From: Epsilonproteobacteria bacterium (ex Lamellibrachia satsuma)
GTDB lineage: Bacteria; Campylobacterota; Campylobacteria; Campylobacterales; Sulfurovaceae
Direction: 5' to 3'
DNA length: 52,605 nt
Assembly: GCA_003934925.1 (NCBI GenBank)
Contig: JQIX01000053.1
Coordinates: 1 to 52,605, forward strand
Shown one piece after another: positions 6,880-16,224 of the stretch (the stretch's first letter is position 1; every line of letters starts with the position of its first letter). A program made the position numbers and the translations under genes. The notes under the pieces are model-generated. The model saw only the letters and a program-made list of their open reading frames with translations, did not search any database and was not told the origin of the DNA.

Positions 6880-8449
6880 TTTTAGAGTGATACTCTTTGT
6901 TTTTGCCCTCATCTTTGGTGTAGTCTTTTCCATTCCTTCCATTATGCAAAGCGAAAGCGGGAAGAAGATCACTCTGGGACTTGACTTGCAAGGCGGATTG
7001 CATATGCTGCTCGGGATAAAAAGTGAGATAGCGATCGAATCTCGTACGAAATCCATGGCTGCATCGGTTAAATACATCTTTGATGATGAAGATATTATTT
7101 TTGATGACCTTCGTATAGTAGACGGTAAACAAATTACATTTGAACTGCTTGATAAAGATGATGTTGTAAAAGTAAAAGAGCTTCTTAAAAAAGAGTTGCC
7201 TGGTACGGTTCTAAGTGAAAAAGAATTGAAGTTCACACTGGAAATGACTAAAGAAGAAATAGCAAAAACCAAGCAAAACGCTATCAAACAGGCAGTAGAT
7301 ACTATCCGTAACAGACTGAATGAATTCGGATTGGCAGAGCCGACGGTAGCTAAGCAGGGCGAGGAAAAGATCCTTGTAGAGGTACCGGGTATCAAAACAC
7401 AGGCAGATGAACAGCGTATCCGTGAACTCATCGCACGTGCCGCGCATTTGCAGCTTATGGCGGTTGATGAAGAGAGAGCTGCCAGAGTCATGACCATGAA
7501 TGCCAATGAAGCAAAAAGCTATGGGGATGTTATTCTGCCGGATGTATACAATGAACAACAGCGCTACCTTCTTCGGCAGATTCCCGTATTGGACGGTTCA
7601 ATGCTGACGGATGCAAAAGTAGGATTTGATAAGAACAATCAGCCTGTTATTAACTTTTCACTCAATGGACAGGGTGCAAAGATATTTGGTGACTTTACTG
7701 CAAAAAGTGTAGGTAAGCGTATGGCGGTTGTTTTGGATAACAAGGTTTACTCTGCACCGAATATCCGTGAACGTATCGGTGGGGGGCATGTGCAGATCTC
7801 CGGTAATTTCAAACTTGAAGAGGCACATGACCTTGCGATCGCATTGCGTTCAGGAGCACTGCTTGCCCCTGTGTATGTGATGGAAAAAAGATCGGTAGGG
7901 CCAAGTCTGGGTGCGGACAGTATTAAAGCAAGTTCCATTGCTCTGGTACTTGGATTTGTTTTGGTAGTACTCTTCATGGTGCTTTATTATGGTATGGCCG
8001 GAGTAGTTGCAAACGTTGCTCTGATCGGGAACCTCTTTTTGATCTTGGCTATTATGTCACTCTTTGGTGCGACACTGACACTGCCTGGTATGGCAGGTAT
8101 CGTCCTTACAGTAGGTATGGCGGTTGATGCCAACGTTATCATCAATGAGCGTATCCGTGAGTTGCTGCACGAAGGCAGGTCTGTTGCCAAATCTATAGAA
8201 GACGGATACAGCAACGCCTTTACCGCTATTCTGGATGCGAATGTAACGACACTCATTGCTGCAGTGGTACTGTATGCCTATGGTACAGGAGCCATTAAAG
8301 GATTCGCTCTTACGATGAGTATCGGTATCCTGGCATCTATGCTTACAGCGATCGTGGGGACACATGGAATATACCAGTGGCTACTCCCTAAAATAGACAA
8401 GAAAAAACTGAACTACTGGTTCGGTATTAAAGCAGAGGGGGCAAAATAA
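6866..8449 (+). CDS. secD: protein translocase subunit SecD
   Basis: A 527-residue inner-membrane protein that works with SecF to drive protein export late in translocation, using proton motive force. After the first membrane segment comes the family motif LGLDLQGGLHMLLG. The periplasmic P1 region follows, then VPGIKTQADEQRIRELI and the five C-terminal membrane segments with GMAVDANVIINERIRE. The ATG at 6866 lies inside the last codons of yajC. The stop overlaps the secF start as TAATG. Confidence 0.96.
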   Translation: MKTLNFRVILFVFALIFGVVFSIPSIMQSESGKKITLGLDLQGGLHMLLGIKSEIAIESRTKSMAASVKYIFDDEDIIFDDLRIVDGKQITFELLDKDDVVKVKELLKKELPGTVLSEKELKFTLEMTKEEIAKTKQNAIKQAVDTIRNRLNEFGLAEPTVAKQGEEKILVEVPGIKTQADEQRIRELIARAAHLQLMAVDEERAARVMTMNANEAKSYGDVILPDVYNEQQRYLLRQIPVLDGSMLTDAKVGFDKNNQPVINFSLNGQGAKIFGDFTAKSVGKRMAVVLDNKVYSAPNIRERIGGGHVQISGNFKLEEAHDLAIALRSGALLAPVYVMEKRSVGPSLGADSIKASSIALVLGFVLVVLFMVLYYGMAGVVANVALIGNLFLILAIMSLFGATLTLPGMAGIVLTVGMAVDANVIINERIRELLHEGRSVAKSIEDGYSNAFTAILDANVTTLIAAVVLYAYGTGAIKGFALTMSIGILASMLTAIVGTHGIYQWLLPKIDKKKLNYWFGIKAEGAK

Positions 8450-9420
8450 TGGAAGTTTTTAAATATAAAAAACCTCTGGCTTTAATGAGCAAGAGTAAGC
8501 GGTTCGGGCTCCTTTCAATCACTGTTCTGATTATTTCACTGGTTCTTATTTTCACGAAAGGATTTAACTATGGTATAGACTTTGCCGGAGGTACACTGGT
8601 ACAGGTCAAATATGAAGGTAAAGCACCGATCGAAAAGGTAAGAGAGGCTATCTCTGAAGATAAAAACTATGAGAGTGCAAGTGTTACCTACTTTGGGAGC
8701 GATGATGAAGTGGTTATCCGTACGAAAATGAGTACAAAGGCCTTGGGTGAAGATATTGGTGACAAGATGCGTACTCTGCTGAAAGAGACAGGCAACTTCA
8801 AAGTCAGAAGAGTAGATATGGTGGGGGCAAAAGTAGGTTCGGAACTTCGTGAAAAAGGACTGATGTCAATGCTTCTTGCCATTATTGGTATTCTTATTTA
8901 TGTCTCGTTCAGATTTGAATGGCGTTTTGCCGTTGCCTCGGTGATGGCTCTTGTGCATGATGTTACCATTGCAATGGGGGCCGTAGTACTCTTTGGCATT
9001 GAGGTAAACCTGGATACTTTAGCAGCACTTCTTACGATACTCGGGTACTCCCTGAATGATACGATCATTGTATTTGACCGTATCCGTGAAGGAATAAGGA
9101 CCATCAAAGATCCTGATCTTGGAGCTATCATTGATGAATCTGTGACACAGACACTCTCAAGAACGACCTTGACATCACTCACAACATTCTTTGTTGTATT
9201 GACACTTTTTATGTTCGGAGGAGAGATCATCAGAGGATTCAGTTTTACCCTTCTTGTCGGTGTAGTAGTAGGTACTTACTCTTCTATTTTTGTGGCATCT
9301 CCTATTTTGATGTGGCTTGGTTTCTCGGTTTCAGACTTTAGGCTTAAAGAAGCGGAAAAAGTAAAAAGAGAAAAAGAAAAAGAAAAAATGCGTGCAATGT
9401 ACGAGAATGGTACGCTATAA
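8449..9420 (+). CDS. secF: protein translocase subunit SecF
   Basis: A 323-residue partner of SecD. It starts from the A of the secD stop codon, so translation is coupled. Recognisable parts are GFNYGIDFAGGTLVQV near residue 40 and GYSLNDTIIVFDRIRE in the membrane half, the counterpart of the SecD motif. It ends in a Lys/Glu-rich cytoplasmic tail (EKVKREKEKEKMRAMY), longer than in many SecF proteins. Confidence 0.96.
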   Translation: MEVFKYKKPLALMSKSKRFGLLSITVLIISLVLIFTKGFNYGIDFAGGTLVQVKYEGKAPIEKVREAISEDKNYESASVTYFGSDDEVVIRTKMSTKALGEDIGDKMRTLLKETGNFKVRRVDMVGAKVGSELREKGLMSMLLAIIGILIYVSFRFEWRFAVASVMALVHDVTIAMGAVVLFGIEVNLDTLAALLTILGYSLNDTIIVFDRIREGIRTIKDPDLGAIIDESVTQTLSRTTLTSLTTFFVVLTLFMFGGEIIRGFSFTLLVGVVVGTYSSIFVASPILMWLGFSVSDFRLKEAEKVKREKEKEKMRAMYENGTL

Positions 9421-9464
9421 TATTTGAAAGTATTTTTCAGAATATAAAAATTTAAGGAGTCCAT

Positions 9465-9803
9465 ATGGAATGGGGAAAAGTTTTTTATATATTCTTTACA
9501 TTAATGTCCCTGACAACATCAGCGGCATTCCTGTATGAGAATTCACTGGTAGCATTGTTTATCGCAGGGTCGGTGAATGTGGTATCGACCATTCTGAAGA
9601 TTGGTGTGAGAAACATACTCTCGGCAGAACTTTTGGCCGGTTCTTTGGTGGCTGACTTACACCTGATCCCGGCATTTTTTGCTATGAAATTTTATGAAAA
9701 TGATACTATTGCCGTAGGATTGGTGATAGGTGCAGTGATCGCAAATGTCTATACGATTATGGTTTCTATGATAGAGAGTTCCAAAGAAAAAGCAGATTTT
9801 TAA
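9465..9803 (+). CDS. small integral membrane protein, DUF6394-like
   Basis: A 112-residue protein with three or four hydrophobic segments (around residues 7-22, 28-45, 55-75 and 80-100) and a charged tail. I recognise it as the small epsilonproteobacterial family that follows secF in Campylobacter and relatives, recalled as DUF6394. No function is known to me. An AAGGAG ribosome binding site precedes the ATG, and the 44-base gap to secF has no terminator, so it is likely co-transcribed with secDF. Confidence 0.8.
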   Translation: MEWGKVFYIFFTLMSLTTSAAFLYENSLVALFIAGSVNVVSTILKIGVRNILSAELLAGSLVADLHLIPAFFAMKFYENDTIAVGLVIGAVIANVYTIMVSMIESSKEKADF

Positions 9804-9823
9804 GTGTCAGGTAGGTATATTTC

Positions 9824-11935
9824 ATGATGAAGCATGTAATAAAGATACCTACACTTACAGGCGAAAGCAGTGAAAAAAAACGCCAGGAGATAAAAGCCTA
9901 TTTTCAAGGCTGCTACCGACGGTATGAAGCTCTTTTTAACATTATTGCGGAGGAAAAAGCCTATTTCCAAAAGGCTGATCCTCTGCGCCACCCTATTATT
10001 TTTTACTACGGGCATACAGCCACTTTTTTCATTAACAAACTCAAACTTGCCAAGATCATAGATGAACGGATAGATCTGAAACTTGAATCTATTTTTGCTG
10101 TAGGTGTGGATGAGATGAGTTGGGATGATCTCAATGAAAAGCATTATGAATGGCCGACACTTATTGAAACACAAAAGTATCGTGACAAGGTCTACGATCT
10201 TGTCTCCGGACTTATAGATACATTGCCGTTGGAATTACCTATTACATGGGAATCCCCATGGTGGGTGATCCTTATGGGGATAGAACATGAAAATATCCAC
10301 CTTGAAACCTCTTCAGTACTATTGCGCCAATTACCTTTTGAAACCATTCAAGAAGACCCACAGTGGAAAGAGTGCACAGACTATGGCGAAGCACCGGAAA
10401 ATAAACTTTTGGATGTCAATGCAGGCACAGTGGTCCTTGGAAAGAATAAAGATGCAAAACTGTTTGGCTGGGACAATGAGTACGGCAGCCATCAGGCAGT
10501 TATCCCTGCATTCAAAGCAGCAAAATATCTTACATCCAATGCAGAATTTCTTCTCTTTGTAAAAGAAGGGGGATATAAGAATGATGCATTCTGGAGCAAT
10601 GAGGGGAAAGCATGGAAAGCATTTACCAAGGCAAAACATCCTCTGTTCTGGAGAGAGGGTAAAGAGGGATATAGGCTTCGTACACTCAGCAGAGAGATAG
10701 ATCTTCCTATGAATTGGCCTGCAGAAGTGAATTATCTGGAAGCAGAAGCATTCTGCCAATGGTTGGGCAAGAAAAAGGGGTTGACCCTTACTTTGCCCAG
10801 TGAAGATGAATATATGCGTTTGCTGAGTGAAACAAAAGTTCCCTCCTATCTGGAGTGGAGCCAAAAGGGCAAAGCTCCTGCCAATATTGATCTGGAGTAT
10901 TTTGCTTCATCGGTACCGGTAGACCATTATGAACATCATGGGTTCTATGATATCATCGGTAATGTATGGCAGTGGTCACGTACGCCTATCTATCCTTTCG
11001 AGGGATTCAAGGTGCATCCTGTCTATGATGATTTTACCGTACCGACCTTCGACGGAAAACACAATCTCATCAAGGGGGGGTCATGGATCAGCTGTGGCAA
11101 TCTTGCGACACAAAAGAGCCGATATGCCTTCAGGAGGCATTTTTACCAGCATGCAGGGTTCCGCTATGTGCAGAGTAATTATGAGGAGAAAATAACGACC
11201 AACAGTTATACATCCGACAGTGTTATTTCCCAATACTGCCATTTTGGATGGGGAGAAAATGCACTGGGGGTGGAGAATTATCCTGCCAAATGTGCCAATA
11301 TCGCTTTAAAATACATGAAAGGCAAAGCAAAAAGAAAAGCATTTGATATAGGCTGTGCTGTAGGGCGCAGCTCTTTTGAACTTGCACGGGGTTTCGAGGA
11401 AGTGACAGGGGTTGATTTTTCGGCACGTTTCATACAGGAGGCACAAAAGCTTAAAGAGAACGGTGTACTTCGATATGTGATGCCGATAGAAGGCGAACTG
11501 GAAGATTTCCATGAAGTGAACCTTGCAGCTTTCGGGTTGGAACAAGAACGGGAAAAAGTTACTTTTTGGCAAGCCGATGCCTGTAATCTTAAGCCTCTTT
11601 TTAAAGACTTCGACCTTATTTTTGCCGGGAATCTTTTAGACAGACTGTATGATCCTAAAAAGTTTCTGGATTCACTGGCAGCCAGGCTTAATGAAGGGGG
11701 GATACTGGTTCTTACTTCTCCCTATACCTGGCAGGAAGAATCGACGCCCAGGGAGAAGTGGATAGGCGGCTATAAAAGAGACGGAGAAAATGTGACCACT
11801 CTGCAGGGGCTGGAAGAGATCCTGGGTAAGGATTTTAAACTCATAGATACGCTGGATATCCCTTTTGTCATACAGGAAACAGCAAGAAAATACCAGCATA
11901 GTATAGCACAGATGACGGTATGGAAAAAACAATAA
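9824..11935 (+). CDS. ovoA: 5-histidylcysteine sulfoxide synthase / 4-mercaptohistidine N1-methyltransferase
   Basis: A 703-residue two-part enzyme of ovothiol synthesis. The N-terminal DinB-like part carries the iron ligands His64 and the HxxxHxE motif at residues 155-161 (EHENIHLE). The formylglycine-enzyme-like domain follows (GNVWQWSRTP, LIKGGSWISCGN, YAFRRHFYQHAGFRY). This half joins cysteine to histidine with oxygen. The C-terminal part, from about residue 500, is a class I methyltransferase with AFDIGCAVGRSSFELA as the SAM loop. The full fusion matches OvoA rather than EgtB, which lacks the methyltransferase. The neighbour at 11935 is a C-S lyase that could complete the pathway. Confidence 0.92.
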   Translation: MMKHVIKIPTLTGESSEKKRQEIKAYFQGCYRRYEALFNIIAEEKAYFQKADPLRHPIIFYYGHTATFFINKLKLAKIIDERIDLKLESIFAVGVDEMSWDDLNEKHYEWPTLIETQKYRDKVYDLVSGLIDTLPLELPITWESPWWVILMGIEHENIHLETSSVLLRQLPFETIQEDPQWKECTDYGEAPENKLLDVNAGTVVLGKNKDAKLFGWDNEYGSHQAVIPAFKAAKYLTSNAEFLLFVKEGGYKNDAFWSNEGKAWKAFTKAKHPLFWREGKEGYRLRTLSREIDLPMNWPAEVNYLEAEAFCQWLGKKKGLTLTLPSEDEYMRLLSETKVPSYLEWSQKGKAPANIDLEYFASSVPVDHYEHHGFYDIIGNVWQWSRTPIYPFEGFKVHPVYDDFTVPTFDGKHNLIKGGSWISCGNLATQKSRYAFRRHFYQHAGFRYVQSNYEEKITTNSYTSDSVISQYCHFGWGENALGVENYPAKCANIALKYMKGKAKRKAFDIGCAVGRSSFELARGFEEVTGVDFSARFIQEAQKLKENGVLRYVMPIEGELEDFHEVNLAAFGLEQEREKVTFWQADACNLKPLFKDFDLIFAGNLLDRLYDPKKFLDSLAARLNEGGILVLTSPYTWQEESTPREKWIGGYKRDGENVTTLQGLEEILGKDFKLIDTLDIPFVIQETARKYQHSIAQMTVWKKQ

Positions 11936-13089
11936 TGTTTAAAGCCATAGATAGAAGCGGTACCTACACGGTAAAATTCGATGAGGCCATGAAGAAGTTT
12001 GGTACAGACGATCTGCTGCCTCTTTGGGTGGCTGATATGGATCTGGCTTCACCTCTTTGTGTACAGGAGGCGATGCAAAAAAGAGCAGCTCATCCGTTGT
12101 ACGGTTATACGGTCTATCCGGACAGATATTTTGAAGCGATCGTTGGATGGGTGAAAAAACGTTTTGCATGGGAAGTGAAGCGTGAGTGGATAGTACCCTG
12201 TTACGGTGTGGTGCCTTCTATCAATTTTGCTATTGAAGCATATAGCAAAAAAGGTGACGGCATACTGATCCAGACACCTCTTTACCCTCCTTTCGCCTCT
12301 TCTGTCAGGCATAGAAACAGAAAACTGCTTGATAATACTTTAGTGTATGAAGACGGAGTTTATTCTATAGATTTTGAAGACTTTGAACAGAAAGCAAAAG
12401 AGGCTTCATTGTTTTTGCTCTGCTCTCCCCACAATCCCACGGGGAGGGTATGGCATAAAGACGAATTGGAAAGGATCATAGATATTTGTATAGTCCATAA
12501 TGTACTCATTGTCTCTGATGAGATACATGCTGATATCGTGTATGACAAAATACATCATATTATAGGAAGTTTTGAAGCTATACATGACAGATGTGTTATA
12601 CTGAATGCTCCGTCTAAAACGTTCAATGTTGCAGGGCTCAATACCTCCTATGCCATTATCCCTGATGATGGACTTCGCAGAAGGTATATTGTTGAGCAGA
12701 ATAGATCTGGCATTACCAACGGGAATCCTTTTGGGATCGAAGCTTTGATAAGTGCCTATGAAGATGGTGAAAGCTGGCTTGAGGAACTTAAAAAGTACCT
12801 GAAAGGCAATATGGTCTATGTCAGGTCATTTCTGGATGCACATTCTTTTCCTATCAGGGCTGTACCTGTCGAAGCTACTTTTTTGATGTGGCTTGATTGC
12901 AAAGGGATGGGACTTATACAGGAGGAATTGGTGGATTTTTTTGTATATCAGGCAAAACTCGGACTGAACGATGGGTTAAGTTTTGGGAAAGCAGGTGAAG
13001 GTTTTATGCGTTTAAATGCAGGTACATCCAGAGAAGTACTCGAAGATGCGTTGCAAAGGCTTTTACTTGCATATGAGGGAAGAAATTGA
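11935..13089 (+). CDS. PLP-dependent C-S lyase (MalY/PatB type), probable OvoB
   Basis: A 384-residue fold-type I PLP enzyme. The start ATG overlaps the ovoA stop (TAATG) and opens with FKAIDRSGTYTVKFDE, the usual beginning of this family. LPLWVADMDLASP, PLYPPF and CSPHNPTGRVW follow. The PLP lysine is in NAPSKTFNVAGLN. PatB/MalY proteins cleave carbon-sulfur bonds in cystathionine-like substrates. Directly behind ovoA, the likely job is to cleave the histidyl-cysteine sulfoxide to 5-thiohistidine, the OvoB step. That assignment rests on context; a general cystathionine beta-lyase is the alternative. An ATG 15 bases upstream (11920) is possible. Confidence 0.85.
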   Translation: MFKAIDRSGTYTVKFDEAMKKFGTDDLLPLWVADMDLASPLCVQEAMQKRAAHPLYGYTVYPDRYFEAIVGWVKKRFAWEVKREWIVPCYGVVPSINFAIEAYSKKGDGILIQTPLYPPFASSVRHRNRKLLDNTLVYEDGVYSIDFEDFEQKAKEASLFLLCSPHNPTGRVWHKDELERIIDICIVHNVLIVSDEIHADIVYDKIHHIIGSFEAIHDRCVILNAPSKTFNVAGLNTSYAIIPDDGLRRRYIVEQNRSGITNGNPFGIEALISAYEDGESWLEELKKYLKGNMVYVRSFLDAHSFPIRAVPVEATFLMWLDCKGMGLIQEELVDFFVYQAKLGLNDGLSFGKAGEGFMRLNAGTSREVLEDALQRLLLAYEGRN

Positions 13090-14789
13090 AAAGATTCATC
13101 TTATGGTATTTTATATTCTCAGTATGGATATATGCACTTCCTCCGGGAGTGGAACAGGAGATACAGAAATCCGGTATAGCTAAAAAAGATATCAGTATCT
13201 ATATTAAAGAATTGGGATATAGGAACAGTGTGATCGCTTCACTTAATGCAACAAGGACCAGGACACCGGCTTCAGTGATCAAAGTATTGACGATCTATGC
13301 CTCGATCCTAAAGCTGGGGTTTGATTATCGATGGCCTACACAGTTTTATAGAAATGGTTCGCTGAGCGGTGGTGTACTGGATGGGGATCTTGTCATAAAA
13401 GGATTTGGAGATCCTACACTCTCTATAGATGAGCTGGAAGATATTGTCCAGCGTATCCGTGCACAGGATATCACCAGGATCACGGGAGACATCATTATAG
13501 ATCGTTCCTACTTTAAAGTAGGAACAAAAAACAGTTCTGGCTTTGATGCTCATCCCTATAGTCCTTATAATGCTATGCCGGATGCAATGATGTTCAATGA
13601 GCGTGTCAGTACCATCTGTGTTGTACCCAAACAGAATAATGTAACCAAAGAAACCGTTGATCATAGTTATAGTGTACTTAACCAATTGAAAACTGTAAAC
13701 AAGCCCTGCCGGGGAAGATACTCCTGGCCGGCTGTGAAGATCGATAATACTCAAGTCATACCGGTGGTATTGCTTAAAGGAAAGATTTCAAAACGTTGCG
13801 GAAAACGAAAGATATGCAAAGTGCTAACAAAGCCTTATAGGTCATTTTATTATGCATTGAAAGATGCACTTGTGCAGAGTGGTGTGGAGGTGCAGGGGAC
13901 TTTGCATTTACGAAAAGTACCGACAGATGCCAGAATTCTTTTTACGCATTATTCCCAACCTTTGGAAAAGATCGTTTCTGAAACAGCAAAAAAAAGCAAC
14001 AATCTCTATGCCAGACATTTGCTGCTGATGTTGGGGGCACGGCAGTATGGTGCACCTGCCACAATTAGCAAAGGAAGAAAAGCAGTGGTGCAGATACTGA
14101 GAAACAGAGGGGCCCTGGGTGCAGGGGCATTGAAAATAGATAATGGCTCGGGACTCTCCCGCAGTTCAAGGATCAATGCCAAAATACTGGCAGAGCTGTT
14201 TGAAAATGCCTATAGACATTACGGACAACGATGGATGAAGACACTCTCTATCGCAGGAGTGGACGGGACTATTAAAAAACGTTTCAGAGGTACGATTGTG
14301 AGAAAGCGTGCCTGGATGAAAACTGGGACGCTGAAACATGTAAAGAATATAGGCGGATATGTCAAGAGCAGATCAGGCAGACTCTATACGGTCGTGATAC
14401 TGATCAATACCAAAAAAGGACGATGGAAGGCTGCAAAACTTCAGGACAATATTATCCAATGGCTGGTGCGGTATAATGGGGGTACTGTACAGAAAAGTAT
14501 CCGGCAGAAGCCTGTGGCTAAAAAGGAATCAGGGGTTATGAAGACAAAGCCTCCACAAAAAAAAGCGAAGCATGTCCAAAAGTATTATATTCAAGCCGGA
14601 CGATTCTCTAGATTTCCAGATCAGGGTTATCTTTCAAAGATCGAAAATCTGGGATTGCGGTACACTGTACGCCATGAAACCCAATACAGGGTGCTTATAG
14701 GTGTTTATAAAAATAAACAGAGTGCAAAAAAGGAATTACAAAAGGTACGTAAATTGATTAATGCCGGTGCATTTGTAGTCAAGCTGTAA
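13086..14789 (+). CDS. dacB: PBP4-type D-Ala-D-Ala carboxypeptidase with C-terminal SPOR domain
   Basis: A 567-residue periplasmic peptidase of family S13 that trims or cuts peptidoglycan peptides. A signal peptide leads. The active-site SxxK is Ser63-Lys66 in TPASVIKVL, the SxN is in KKSNNLYAR, and the KTG is in WMKTGTLKHV. Past about residue 490 there is a basic linker, then about 70 residues with the SPOR pattern (YYIQAGRFSR ... YRVLIGVYKNKQSAKKEL). SPOR binds denuded glycan at division sites. The combination is unusual for DacB and suggests septal recruitment. The start TTG overlaps the previous stop (TTGA) and has GGGAAG before it. Confidence 0.88.
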   Translation: MKRFILWYFIFSVWIYALPPGVEQEIQKSGIAKKDISIYIKELGYRNSVIASLNATRTRTPASVIKVLTIYASILKLGFDYRWPTQFYRNGSLSGGVLDGDLVIKGFGDPTLSIDELEDIVQRIRAQDITRITGDIIIDRSYFKVGTKNSSGFDAHPYSPYNAMPDAMMFNERVSTICVVPKQNNVTKETVDHSYSVLNQLKTVNKPCRGRYSWPAVKIDNTQVIPVVLLKGKISKRCGKRKICKVLTKPYRSFYYALKDALVQSGVEVQGTLHLRKVPTDARILFTHYSQPLEKIVSETAKKSNNLYARHLLLMLGARQYGAPATISKGRKAVVQILRNRGALGAGALKIDNGSGLSRSSRINAKILAELFENAYRHYGQRWMKTLSIAGVDGTIKKRFRGTIVRKRAWMKTGTLKHVKNIGGYVKSRSGRLYTVVILINTKKGRWKAAKLQDNIIQWLVRYNGGTVQKSIRQKPVAKKESGVMKTKPPQKKAKHVQKYYIQAGRFSRFPDQGYLSKIENLGLRYTVRHETQYRVLIGVYKNKQSAKKELQKVRKLINAGAFVVKL

Positions 14790-14791
14790 AT

Positions 14792-16177
14792 TTACGTTTT
14801 ACTCAAAATAAGTCCAAATATCTTTAAATACCTCTCTCCTTTATAATATGGTTTCCACCATTTGATGAGGGTGGGAACGGTAATGTTGAGCAGGAAGATC
14901 GTGATCATCAGTGCGTAAAACTGCTGGATGGTAATGAGATGGTTCTCTGCATAAGCAATGTCTATAACGATAAAAGCAAGTTCTGCACGTCCAAGCATAC
15001 CAAACCCGATCATGATACTTTCGTGCCATTTATAGTGCCCTGTGTATCTTGCAGCAAGTGCAGCAGAGAGTATCTGCAATACTAACACGGCAGCAAAGAG
15101 CAGCAAAGCAATGGGCAGGATATCCATTAATATCTCTGTGTCAAAAAGCAGTTTGGTCCCAAGCATAACAAAAAAGATAGGCCCAAAGATACTGAATGCA
15201 AGATGATTGATAACGAATTCCGCAGCTTTTTTATGATTTTCCATTTTTTTATTGGTTGTACAGGTAAAGTATTCCTCTTTAAGAAAAAGCCCCGCAAAGT
15301 AGGCACCTATGGCAGGATGGAAACCCATATTATGGGCGATCGCCCCAAAAGTCATAGCGATAAATATCATGACCAGAGGGGTAAATCTGCCATTATAGAC
15401 GGTCAGCAGTTTTCTGATACCGAAATACTTTCTCACTTTGACGGCCATTTTGAAAATGGGGCCGTGTTTTTTGTCTTTTTCACTTTCCAGAGAGTCCGGA
15501 AAAAGCACTATACCGATAAAAAGTATGATAAAGAAGAAGAGTATCACTTTGAGTAAAATATAGCCGATACTTGTGAGATCAATAATAGCATTGACATCAC
15601 TTTGTGTGCTCAGTGCAATGGGGATCAAAATGGACAAGCCGATAAGTGACAGGACATCATCAAGGACTGCGGCGGTCATGATTCCTGTTGCTGCATGGCT
15701 TGTCTGCAGGCCTTCAGCTTTGAGAGAGACCATGGTAAGGCTGACGGCTGTTGCTGTCATGGTAAGCCCCCATATCATTGAAACATTAAAACTGTACCCA
15801 AAAAGTGCAGCGGTATAGTAGCCTGCCAAAAAAGGGAAAAAAGCACCTATGATCGCAATACCCCAGCTTCGTTTCAGCCCTTCCATAAAATTGTGGATAT
15901 TCTCTTCAAAGCCGAGTGCGAACATGACAAAAACGATACCCCAGTCACCAATGGCTTCAAGAATATTGTTTTCTTCAGGCAGGATACCGAGGTTGACTGC
16001 GATGGCACCAAATATGATGAGCCATAATACATCTACCGTATTGGTTCTGGTGGAGAGGATCTTGGCAGCGACAACGATCGCCAGTATGATAGAAGTATAG
16101 ATCCATAAATGTTCCATATGTTGCAGCCTTTTAAAATATATCTTCAGTACTTTACCCAAATTAATGTCGCTTTTCAA
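14792..16177 (-). CDS. cation:proton antiporter, CPA2/Kef type membrane domain
   Basis: A 461-residue protein with about 12 membrane segments and the fold of NhaA/Kef-type antiporters. Typical parts are VFVMFALGFEENI, the conserved ATAVSLTMVSLKAEG and TAAVLDDVLSLIG with the ion-binding Asp pair, and GMLGRAELAFIVIDIAY near the end. It lacks the RCK/TrkA-N nucleotide domain of full Kef proteins. Na+ or K+ specificity cannot be read. An inner ATG at 16117 (MEHLWIYTS) may be the true start, since residues 1-20 are not part of the family. It converges on dacB with only 2 bases between the stops. Confidence 0.88.
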   Translation of the reverse strand: MKSDINLGKVLKIYFKRLQHMEHLWIYTSIILAIVVAAKILSTRTNTVDVLWLIIFGAIAVNLGILPEENNILEAIGDWGIVFVMFALGFEENIHNFMEGLKRSWGIAIIGAFFPFLAGYYTAALFGYSFNVSMIWGLTMTATAVSLTMVSLKAEGLQTSHAATGIMTAAVLDDVLSLIGLSILIPIALSTQSDVNAIIDLTSIGYILLKVILFFFIILFIGIVLFPDSLESEKDKKHGPIFKMAVKVRKYFGIRKLLTVYNGRFTPLVMIFIAMTFGAIAHNMGFHPAIGAYFAGLFLKEEYFTCTTNKKMENHKKAAEFVINHLAFSIFGPIFFVMLGTKLLFDTEILMDILPIALLLFAAVLVLQILSAALAARYTGHYKWHESIMIGFGMLGRAELAFIVIDIAYAENHLITIQQFYALMITIFLLNITVPTLIKWWKPYYKGERYLKIFGLILSKT

Positions 16178-16196
16178 ATCTTAACCCCAAGTAGGG

Positions 16197-16202
16197 TATA
16201 AT
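16197..16202 (+). promoter_or_regulatory. -10 box of the DapC-like gene
   Basis: GGGTATAAT, 22 bases before the ATG at 16225 and close to the divergent antiporter start. Confidence 0.5.
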
Positions 16203-16224
16203 CTTTTAAAAAATCAGGGCATAT

